Source of the DNA: JBBSUX01 sp038234045
GTDB lineage: Bacteria; Pseudomonadota; Gammaproteobacteria; Burkholderiales; Burkholderiaceae_C
DNA length: 9,158 nt
Reading direction: 5' to 3'
Assembly (NCBI GenBank): GCA_038234045.1
Contig: JBBSUX010000138.1
Coordinates: forward strand, 1 to 9,158
The notes beneath the pieces were generated by a model. The model was given only the letters and a program-made list of their open reading frames with translations, had not been told where the DNA came from and ran no database searches. Below are positions 1-6,389 of the stretch, piece by piece. The translations under genes were made by a program, and so were the position numbers. Within the stretch, counting starts at the first letter, position 1. Every line of letters starts with the position of its first letter.

Positions 1-532
1 ATTTGTAGAAGTTCCACTGCGGCTCTTTGGCGCCCATGGCCGCCATCTGTTTGAACAGTGGGTTCGCTTCGGTACCGCGAACGGAGGATTTCACGAACAT
101 GGGGAATTTCACCCCGAAGGTGTTCTCGCAGAAATCGGCGATCTGCTTGTTGCTTCCCGACTCCTGTGAGAAGTCGTTGGAGGGGAAACCCAGCACGACC
201 AATCCTTCTGCCTTGTATTTCGCATGGAGCGCCTCGAGCCCCGCGTACTGCGGCGTGAAGCCGCAGAAGCTCGCGGTGTTGACCACCAGCAGGACCTTGC
301 CAGCATATTGGCAGAGCGATTGCGGCTTTTCATCCTGCAAGCGCGGGAAGGTGTGCTGCAACAGCGCCGGGCATTGACCAGGGACGCAGGCTACGGCAGT
401 GGTTGCCCCGCCAGCAGGCGCGCTTGCGACGGATGTTGCCAGCGGCGCCGCGTTGGCTGCCGCTCCAAGCGTCAACAGTACGAAAATCAGCAGGCCACCT
501 GAAAGTCGTCCGAGGGCGCGTGGGCTATGCAT
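1..532 (-). CDS. Glutathione peroxidase family protein, exported, 3' end off window
   Basis: This is a thiol peroxidase of the glutathione peroxidase family, which reduces hydrogen peroxide or organic hydroperoxides using glutathione or thioredoxin. I translated the frame by hand: 177 codons are visible and the end is cut by the left edge. Residues 1-29 look like a Sec signal peptide (basic start, hydrophobic core about 13-24, then an Ala-rich cleavage region ending near NAA), so the enzyme is probably periplasmic. The signature NTASFCGFTPQY carries the peroxidatic Cys90. Cys135 in DFCENTFGVKFPMF fits the resolving-Cys position of thioredoxin-dependent members. Trp173 and Asn174 of the WNF motif are present. 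The usual Gln of the FPCNQF motif is Asp120 here (FPSNDF). Extra cysteines occur at 49, 54 and 74. An in-frame ATG five codons upstream (547) is an alternative start; neither start has a clear Shine-Dalgarno. The gene is divergent from the di-iron gene at 845. Confidence 0.9.
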   Translation of the reverse strand, partial: MHSPRALGRLSGGLLIFVLLTLGAAANAAPLATSVASAPAGGATTAVACVPGQCPALLQHTFPRLQDEKPQSLCQYAGKVLLVVNTASFCGFTPQYAGLEALHAKYKAEGLVVLGFPSNDFSQESGSNKQIADFCENTFGVKFPMFVKSSVRGTEANPLFKQMAAMGAKEPQWNFYK

Positions 533-844
533 AGAAGATGTAAGCATAAAAATGTCGGCGCGATGCTGCGGCATCCTGCCATGCTTGTCGAGCGCGAATT
601 ACCGCATCCGTTCATGACCCGGCGTTATGTGTGCAATTGCATCGATTGCAGAACATCCTGCGTATAAAAAAGACGATCCCGAAAGGATGAATCAGGAGTG
701 ACGAGCAAGCCGGTAAAACGCGCCACAACGTGACGACCCGACCTGCCTTTATCTGACCTATGCCCTTGCCCGATGGCCTTCATTTCTGGGGTTCTTGGAA
801 GTGACCGCCTAAAATTCAGGCACTAGACCGGAACTAAACAAGCA
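533..844. other. Divergent intergenic region
   Basis: This stretch of about 310 bp separates two divergent genes and should hold promoters for both. I find no convincing paired -35/-10 boxes in either direction. A TATAAA at 663-668 lacks a well-spaced -35 partner. TTGGAA at 795-800 and TAAAAT at 810-815 are only 9 nt apart. The rightward gene has only a weak GGA about 12 nt before its ATG. A small inverted repeat, GCCT/AGGC, spans 807-821. A stronger palindrome at 632-650 is listed separately. No gene of credible length is present. Confidence 0.6.
632..650. promoter_or_regulatory. Palindrome, possible operator
   Basis: TGCAAT (632-637) and ATTGCA (645-650) are perfect inverted arms around a 7-nt spacer. 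The first half also contains the 10-bp perfect palindrome TGCAATTGCA (632-641). Its place between divergent genes suits a transcription-factor site, but I do not recognise the motif as that of a named regulator. The functional call is inference. Confidence 0.3.
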
Positions 845-1714
845 ATGCTCTATCCCGAACTCTTCAAGCAGCTCGAATCAGTACGTTGGGACATGGACCG
901 CGATATTCCCTGGGATCGCTTCGATGCCGCCCAGCTGACCGACGAGCAGGCGCAAACGGTCAAGATGAACGCCATCACCGAGTGGGCGGCGCTTCCTGCG
1001 ACCGAGATGTTTCTGCGCGACAACCGGCATGACAGCGATTTTTCGGCGTTCATGTCGATCTGGTTCTTTGAAGAGCAGAAGCATTCGCTGGTGCTGATGG
1101 AGTACCTGAAGCGCTTCGCGCCACAGCATGCTCCCACCGAACAGGAACTGCACGATGTGCGGTTCGATTTCGATCCGGCACCGCCGCTCGAGACCTTGAT
1201 GCTGCATTTCTGCGGCGAGATACGCCTGAATCACTGGTACCGGCGGGCTGCGGAATGGCATACCGAGCCGGTCATCAAGCACATCTACACGACGCTCAGC
1301 CAGGACGAGGCGCGTCACGGCGGCGCCTATTTGCGCTACATGAAGCGCGCGCTGGAGAAGTTTGGTGACGAGGCGCGCGCCGCCTTCACGAAGGTAGGTG
1401 TATTGATGGCCAGCGCGCGGCGTACGGCGCAGGCCTTGCACCCCACCAATCTGCATGTGAGCAAGGCCTTGTTTCCGAACGACACCATCCAGAGTCGCAT
1501 GCCGGATCCCGACTGGCTCGAGCATTGGCTCGACAACCAGATCAAGTTCGACGCGGTCTGGGAAAGCAAGGTGGGTGAGCGCATCCTGCACAACCTCAGC
1601 CTGCTGCTCAACCGCAGCTTCAAGACCGTGCAGGAGCTCAACCGCTACCGCAAGGAGCTCGCGGCAACCATCGCTGCCGCCAACGGCAGCGCCCCGCTAG
1701 TTCAGCCGGCTTAA
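845..1714 (+). CDS. Ferritin-like di-iron protein, acyl-ACP desaturase-like
   Basis: This 289-residue helical protein carries a full set of di-iron carboxylate ligands. The candidates are Glu46 (in EWAALP), Glu77 and His80 (in FEEQKH), Glu125 (in CGEIRLNHWY), and Glu155 and His158 (in QDEARHG). The order E, ExxH, E, ExxH and the gaps of 31, 48 and 30 residues run close to plant stearoyl-ACP desaturase (38, 53 and 33, from memory), and the EENRHG and DEKRHE motifs of that family have clear counterparts. The likely chemistry is O2-dependent redox at a di-iron site, possibly desaturation or hydroxylation of an acyl chain; the substrate is unknown. It is shorter than plant desaturases and has no signal peptide or membrane segment, so it is probably cytosolic. 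The residues after about 275 are low-complexity. I chose the ATG at 845 because the homologous core begins soon after it. It stands alone, divergent from the peroxidase and convergent with the HD-GYP-like gene. General annotation of such proteins is simply ferritin-like. Confidence 0.75.
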   Translation: MLYPELFKQLESVRWDMDRDIPWDRFDAAQLTDEQAQTVKMNAITEWAALPATEMFLRDNRHDSDFSAFMSIWFFEEQKHSLVLMEYLKRFAPQHAPTEQELHDVRFDFDPAPPLETLMLHFCGEIRLNHWYRRAAEWHTEPVIKHIYTTLSQDEARHGGAYLRYMKRALEKFGDEARAAFTKVGVLMASARRTAQALHPTNLHVSKALFPNDTIQSRMPDPDWLEHWLDNQIKFDAVWESKVGERILHNLSLLLNRSFKTVQELNRYRKELAATIAAANGSAPLVQPA

Positions 1715-1726
1715 TCGGATCAGCTC

Positions 1727-1846
1727 GTGCCGCGCGCAGCGCAGGCACCCCTTCGCGGGCACTGCGGATCTGGCTTTGCCAGGCCGCCAGTGCCGCCCCC
1801 GGGACGGGGGTTGGCGAAGCGACACAAAGTGCGCGCAGCCTGGGGG
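1727..1846. repeat. Convergent intergenic block of inverted repeats, possible bidirectional terminator
   Basis: Between the two convergent stop codons lie several inverted repeats. The main hairpin has arms 1758-1774 and 1778-1794 around a TTT loop; 13 of 17 positions pair by Watson-Crick and one more as G-U. It is followed by CCCCC (1796-1800) and GGGGG (1806-1810) around 5 nt, then by a CAC/GTG hairpin at 1823-1831. GTGCC (1727-1731) and GGCAC (1744-1748) form an outer pair. No T-run follows, so it is not a textbook intrinsic terminator, though its position fits that role. The leftward reading of 1796-1846 strongly resembles a dispersed intergenic element that I recall from Comamonadaceae genomes. 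That family assignment is memory, not a search result. Confidence 0.5.
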
Positions 1847-3073
1847 TCAAATCAAATTCAACATGCGGTCGAGTGCGAACTGCACCTTCACCTCACGGTG
1901 CGCCACGCTCGACATCACCTTGAACATCGCCTGACTGGTATCGCGCGTCGCTATCTCCCCAAGCGGCGCTCCGTGACGATTCAGCACTGCTGCCGCTTTT
2001 GGTGTGGTCCCGGTGCGGCCGCGCTTCAGGACAATGGCGGTTTCGTTGTTGGCAAGCTTGACGAAAGAGCCGGGTGGATACACGCCCATTGCCGTAATCA
2101 GGGACGCGCCGGCCTCGTCCACCCGATGTTCGGCATCGAAGTAGGTTCCCCGCATGGCCGCCGCTGCGGGCAATGCCCCGCGCGTGAATCTCGGCGCCAG
2201 ACGTGCAGCAAAGATGTCGGCCCGCTCGAGCAGCCGCGCCACGCGCAGTGATGGCTCCATGGCTGCGAGCTTTCCCGAAGGCGGCGCATGGTGATGGCGT
2301 ACCGCTCCGAGCCACAGGGGATCGCTGACCCCATGGCGTTCCAGCAATTTTTCCGATGCTGCTGCATGCACCGAGATCGTCGCCATCTGGCTCTCGTTCG
2401 GTGGTGTGGTCTGGCGGGCCAGCTCATCCTGCAGCATTGTCATGCCGATATTCATGGTGAGCGCGGCCTGTGCCGCCGCTGCAATCATGGCGGGCTCCCA
2501 ATGCAGGTGATCGCGCGCCGCCATGCCGCAGATCACCGCCACCAGCAAGGCGTGCGTGGCGCTGTACATCTCGACTTCACGGGCGCCGAAGTGAATCAGC
2601 GCAAAAAGGGTCGCATCGGGTTGTTCGGCGCTCAGTGACTGCAACTCAAGGTGCAGACGTTGCAGCCGCGGCAGAAAGTCTGACGCTTCTGGATTGCGGA
2701 GCAGCGCATTTGCCCGCAACTGGATTTCCTGCCAGTCAGGCGGTTCGGAGCGTACCAGGCCGGGTGAACGCTCCTGCGCCTCCCCGGGGGTGGAGCGCTG
2801 TGCGCTTGTCATCTGCGCCGCAGCAATCTGGCCGATGGTGTGTTCCTTACGCACCAGGTCATCTAGTTGGCCCATGAACGCGCGCGCCTGCTCCGGCGAA
2901 TCGGCCAGATCGATGCAGAGCACACCGGCGCGGGCGACCATGGCGTCGAGTTGCGCCCGCGTGTTCACGACGAAGCCGGTTGCTGCAAGCAGGATTCCAT
3001 CGCGTGTCCGAAGCGCGAACGGCAGCGACTTGCCGAACGGAAAGTTGTGGAGATCGAGCGGCGTCAGTTTCAT
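1847..3073 (-). CDS. Degenerate HD-GYP-domain protein
   Basis: The protein has 408 residues and no signal peptide or membrane segment, so it is cytoplasmic. Residues 1-75 form a small beta-rich N-terminal region, 76-115 look like a linker, and about 155-300 match the layout of an HD-GYP c-di-GMP phosphodiesterase. The tail at 332-352 (YPPGSFVKLANNETAIVLKRG, in part) matches the segment that follows many HD-GYP cores. The catalytic motifs are eroded. His174 keeps the first histidine, but the HD dyad and following Lys of HDIGK are replaced (Met207-Asn208 and Met211 in MNIGM). His236 and His260-261 remain, while HHExxDGxGYP has become HHHAPPSGK. Hydrolysis of c-di-GMP is therefore doubtful, and a binding or scaffolding role is more likely (inference). 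It starts 51 nt after the pump gene on the same strand and may be co-transcribed with it. No clear Shine-Dalgarno precedes the ATG. Confidence 0.7.
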   Translation of the reverse strand: MKLTPLDLHNFPFGKSLPFALRTRDGILLAATGFVVNTRAQLDAMVARAGVLCIDLADSPEQARAFMGQLDDLVRKEHTIGQIAAAQMTSAQRSTPGEAQERSPGLVRSEPPDWQEIQLRANALLRNPEASDFLPRLQRLHLELQSLSAEQPDATLFALIHFGAREVEMYSATHALLVAVICGMAARDHLHWEPAMIAAAAQAALTMNIGMTMLQDELARQTTPPNESQMATISVHAAASEKLLERHGVSDPLWLGAVRHHHAPPSGKLAAMEPSLRVARLLERADIFAARLAPRFTRGALPAAAAMRGTYFDAEHRVDEAGASLITAMGVYPPGSFVKLANNETAIVLKRGRTGTTPKAAAVLNRHGAPLGEIATRDTSQAMFKVMSSVAHREVKVQFALDRMLNLI

Positions 3074-3099
3074 GGGGTCGCCGATTATGGAGAGATTGG

Positions 3100-3115
3100 C
3101 AGGCTCTGGCGCCTG
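3100..3115 (-). other. Small hairpin between pump and HD-GYP-like genes
   Basis: CAGGC and GCCTG form perfect 5-bp arms around a 6-nt loop, in the 51-nt gap between the two leftward genes. No T-run follows in the leftward direction, so I do not call it a terminator. It could weakly reduce read-through or be incidental. Confidence 0.25.
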
Positions 3116-3124
3116 AAATCCCGA

Positions 3125-6100
3125 TCAGCCGCCGGTTTGTTCACCGACAGGCCGCCCATGAGTCGGCGGCACAGGAGCCGCCGCATCGCTTGCTGCATCA
3201 TTTGGCGATGCTGCAGCGTCGCTTCGGCTGCGCCGTCTGAAGCGCCGGCCGAACCACTGACCGATATCGTCGATGTAGGTGAACACAGCCGGAATCACCA
3301 GCAGGCTCAGCACCGTGGAGGTGATCAGCCCGCCGATTACCGCCACCGCCATCGGCGAACGAAAGCTCGAATCCGCCTTGCCGAGCCCGATGGCAATCGG
3401 CAGCATGCCAGCGCCCATCGCTAGGGTCGTCATGATGATGGGGCGCGCCCGCTTGTGGCAGGCGTCCAGCAGCGCCTCGAGCCTGCTCATCGGCGCAACA
3501 GCCGGATGACCGTCAGTGCCCGGATGGCCGCGCCGCGCAAGGATGGCGTATTCCACCAGCAGGATCGAATTCTTGGTGGCGATGCCCATCAGCATGATCA
3601 GGCCGATCAGCGACGGCATCGAAAAGCTCTTGTGCGCGATCAGGAGCCCGACAAAAGCGCCGCCAAGCGACAGCGGCAGCGCGGCAAGAATCGTCACTGG
3701 ATGCAGAAAATCCTTGAACAGCAGCACCAGCACGATGTAGATGCAGAGCACGCCGGTCAGCATCGCCAGCCCGAAGCTGGCAAAGAGTTCACCCATCACC
3801 TCGGCGTCGCCCACCTCGGTCACATGCACGCCCGGCGGCAGGTTTTTCACCGAGGGCAGGTTGTGCACCAGTTTTGCAGCGTCGCCCAGCGGCACGCCGG
3901 AGAGTTCGATCTCGAAGTTGATGTTGCGCGAACGGTCGTAGCGGCTGATCACGGCCGGGCCACCTGCCACCTCGAGCGTAGCGATATTGCCCAGCATCAC
4001 CGGGCCATGCTTGCCCGGCACGGTGAGCCGGCGCAAGGTGTCGAGGCTGGTGCGTGCCGAGTCGTTCAGGCGCACGACGATCGGCACCTGCCGCTGCGCC
4101 AGGTTCAGCTTGGGCAAACTCACGTCGTAGTCGCCGACCGTCGCCACGCGCAAGGTTTCTCCGATCGAAGCGGTGGTCACGCCCTGGTCGGCGGCGCGTG
4201 CGAAATCGGGCCGTACGGCGATTTCCGGGCGCACCAGACTCGCAGTGGAGGAAATACTGCCGAAGCCGGGCACCGTGCGCAGATCACGTTCGACAGCCTG
4301 CGCTGCGGTGGTGAGCGCCTTGGGATCGTCGCCCGCAAGCACCAGCACGTATTTTTCATTGCCTCCCGCCAGGCCCACTTTCACCCGAATGCCGGGCTGG
4401 GTTTCAAGTGCTGAGCGGATCTGCTGCTCGATGACCTGCTTGCGCGGCCGCTTGCCGCGCTCATCGAGCTGCAGTGTGAGTGTCGCCTTGCGTGGTTCGG
4501 CTGCCGCACCGCCGGCGAACGGATCACTGCCGGCCGCACCCGCGCCCACTGTGGTGTAGACGCTGCGCACATGCGGCACGCGCATGACGCGCTGGCGGGT
4601 GTCTTCGGCGGCGGCTACGGTCTGCTCCAGCGAACTGCCCGGCGGCAGCGCGATATAGACCTGCGTCTGCGAGTTGTCGTCCGGCGGGATGAAACCGGTG
4701 GGCAGCAGGGGAATGAGGGCCACAGACCCGATGAAGAACAGCGTCGCCAGCGCCATCGTGATGAGCCGGTGCTTCAGGCACCAGCCCGCCCAACGCATAT
4801 AGCTGGCGAGCCAGCGCGGCTCTTTGTGGTTATCGACGAGGGGCTTGAGCAAATAGGCCGCCATCATCGGCGTCAGCACCCGAGCGACGACCAGCGACGC
4901 GAACACCGCCAGCGCGGCGGTCCAGCCGAACTGCTTGAAGAACTTGCCGGCGATGCCGCTCATGAAAGCCGTCGGTAAAAACACAGCGATCAACGTGAAC
5001 GTGGTAGCGACGACCGCCAGACCGATCTCGTCGGCCGCCTCCATTGCAGCACGGTAAGGCGTCTTGCCCATGCGCAGATGGCGCACGATGTTTTCGACCT
5101 CGACGATGGCGTCGTCCACCAGAATGCCCACCACCAGCGACAGCGCGAGCAGCGTGATGATGTTGATCGAAAAGCCCAGCAGGTGCATGCCGATGAAAGC
5201 CGGAATCACCGACAGCGGCAGCGCCACCGCCGAGATCAGCGTGGCCCGCGTATCGCGCAGAAAGAGCCACACCACCAGCACCGCCAGAATCCCGCCCTCA
5301 AACAGCAGATGCATGGAGCCGTCGTAATCCTCCTGCACCGGCTCCACAAAGTTGAAGGCTTCGGTCAAGCTGATGTCGGGGCGCTGCGCTTTCAGCTCAT
5401 CGAGCGCCTTGTGCACGGCTGCGCCGACTTCCACCTCGCTCGCGCCACGGCTGCGAGCCACCTCGAAGCCAACAACGGGCTTGCCGTCGAGAAACGCCGC
5501 GGAGCGCGGCTCGGCGTAGGTGTCGGTGATAGTGGCGATATCCGATAGCCGGATGCGCCGGCCGTCCGAAAGCGCGAGCTGCAAATCACCCAACTCGGCC
5601 GGCGTTTTGACGGTCGCCAGGGTCCGCACCGGCTGTTCACCGTCGCCCAGATCGGCGCGACCGCCTGCGCTTTCGGTTTGCACCTGCCGCAACTGGCGCG
5701 AGACGTCGGCCGCGCTCGCGCCGAGCGCCTGCATCCGGTTCACATCCAGCGCTACCCGCACCTCACGCGCGACGCCGCCGACCCGGTTAACCGCTCCCAC
5801 GCCGGGCACTGCGAGCAAGCGTCGTGCGATCGTGTCGTCGACAAACCACGAAAGGCCTTCCTTGTCGAGGCTGGTGGACTGCACGGTAAAGGCCAGTACC
5901 GGCTGGCCAGCCAGATCGACCTTGGTGATGATCGGGTCGCGCAGGTCGGCCGGCAGGTCGGCCCGCACGCGGCCTACCGCCGAACGCACATCGTCCACCG
6001 CTTCCTGCACGGGTTTCTCGAGCTGGAATTCGGCCAGGATCGTCACAGTGCCGTCCTGCACCGTGGTGTGGATGTGCTTCGAACCCTGCAGCGTGGCGAT

Positions 6101-6310
6101 CGCGTTCTCGATCTTGCGGGCCACATCGGTTTCCAGCTGGCCTGGTGAAGCGCCCGGAAGCAGGGCGGTGATGTTGACCGTGGGCAGTTCGATATCGGGG
6201 AAGTTTTGCACCTTCATGGCTTTGAAGGAAAGCAGGCCGCCGAAGGTCAGCAGCACGAACAGCATCACCGCAGGAATCGGATTGCGGATCGACCAGGACG
6301 AAACGTTCAT
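3125..6310 (-). CDS. RND efflux pump, inner-membrane permease (HAE1/AcrB type)
   Basis: This 1061-residue protein is the proton-driven transporter of a tripartite efflux system and has the full length of the family. TM1 lies near residues 12-30, a large periplasmic porter loop spans about 31-335, TM2-6 lie at about 337-488, and TM7 at 515-535. The second porter loop follows, and TM8-12 span about 846-1012. The proton-relay residues are intact: Asp399-Asp400 in GILVDDAIVEVEN, Lys913 in GIATKNSILLVE, and Arg956 with Thr961/962 in RPIIMTTLAMG. The loop between TM10 and TM11 (about 927-942) is somewhat long and rich in Gly, His and Pro. The last 45 residues are a basic then Ala/Pro-rich cytoplasmic tail. 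The gene starts 17 nt after the adaptor stop codon, as expected within one operon. The substrate cannot be assigned; multidrug, solvent or other organic compounds are all possible. Confidence 0.95.
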   Translation of the reverse strand: MNVSSWSIRNPIPAVMLFVLLTFGGLLSFKAMKVQNFPDIELPTVNITALLPGASPGQLETDVARKIENAIATLQGSKHIHTTVQDGTVTILAEFQLEKPVQEAVDDVRSAVGRVRADLPADLRDPIITKVDLAGQPVLAFTVQSTSLDKEGLSWFVDDTIARRLLAVPGVGAVNRVGGVAREVRVALDVNRMQALGASAADVSRQLRQVQTESAGGRADLGDGEQPVRTLATVKTPAELGDLQLALSDGRRIRLSDIATITDTYAEPRSAAFLDGKPVVGFEVARSRGASEVEVGAAVHKALDELKAQRPDISLTEAFNFVEPVQEDYDGSMHLLFEGGILAVLVVWLFLRDTRATLISAVALPLSVIPAFIGMHLLGFSINIITLLALSLVVGILVDDAIVEVENIVRHLRMGKTPYRAAMEAADEIGLAVVATTFTLIAVFLPTAFMSGIAGKFFKQFGWTAALAVFASLVVARVLTPMMAAYLLKPLVDNHKEPRWLASYMRWAGWCLKHRLITMALATLFFIGSVALIPLLPTGFIPPDDNSQTQVYIALPPGSSLEQTVAAAEDTRQRVMRVPHVRSVYTTVGAGAAGSDPFAGGAAAEPRKATLTLQLDERGKRPRKQVIEQQIRSALETQPGIRVKVGLAGGNEKYVLVLAGDDPKALTTAAQAVERDLRTVPGFGSISSTASLVRPEIAVRPDFARAADQGVTTASIGETLRVATVGDYDVSLPKLNLAQRQVPIVVRLNDSARTSLDTLRRLTVPGKHGPVMLGNIATLEVAGGPAVISRYDRSRNINFEIELSGVPLGDAAKLVHNLPSVKNLPPGVHVTEVGDAEVMGELFASFGLAMLTGVLCIYIVLVLLFKDFLHPVTILAALPLSLGGAFVGLLIAHKSFSMPSLIGLIMLMGIATKNSILLVEYAILARRGHPGTDGHPAVAPMSRLEALLDACHKRARPIIMTTLAMGAGMLPIAIGLGKADSSFRSPMAVAVIGGLITSTVLSLLVIPAVFTYIDDIGQWFGRRFRRRSRSDAAASPNDAASDAAAPVPPTHGRPVGEQTGG

Positions 6311-6327
6311 GATGGGTGAATCGCTCG

Positions 6328-6389
6328 TTATTTAGTAGCTGGTTGCGCTTGTTGAGATTGCGCTGGAAGCTTATTTGATGCTGAATTTT
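6328..6389. repeat. AT-rich palindromic repeat, copy A, inside adaptor 3' end
   Basis: This block is AT-rich (24 of 59 bases G or C at 6331-6389) in a GC-rich region. It has the mirrored layout AGCT (6337-6340), GCGC (6345-6348), an 11-nt centre, GCGC (6360-6363), AGCT (6368-6371). Aligned without gaps from TAGCTG at 6336 against TAGCTG at 8381, 27 of 41 positions match copy B. It resembles a short dispersed element containing TAGCTGCTTGCGC that I recall from Comamonadaceae genomes (memory, not searched). On the coding strand it supplies the last residues and the stop codon of the adaptor gene. Confidence 0.55.

Noticed and set aside
687..733. Two tiny overlapping frames (ATG at 687, 4 codons; GTG at 698, 11 codons) after an AGGA-like site
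   Set aside because: They are too short to judge. They show no attenuator hairpin and lie too far (over 100 nt) from the next gene to argue for a leader peptide.
878..1591. A 237-codon - strand frame opposite the di-iron gene
   Set aside because: The + strand frame has a full set of di-iron motifs. The antisense product has none.
1727..2251. A 174-codon + strand frame over the convergent junction and HD-GYP-like gene
   Set aside because: It begins in the repeat block and runs antisense to the better-supported gene. Its composition is shadow-like.
3455..4414. A 319-codon + strand frame opposite the pump gene
   Set aside because: It is antisense to conserved pump domains, and the His/Gln/Arg-rich product has no recognisable motif.
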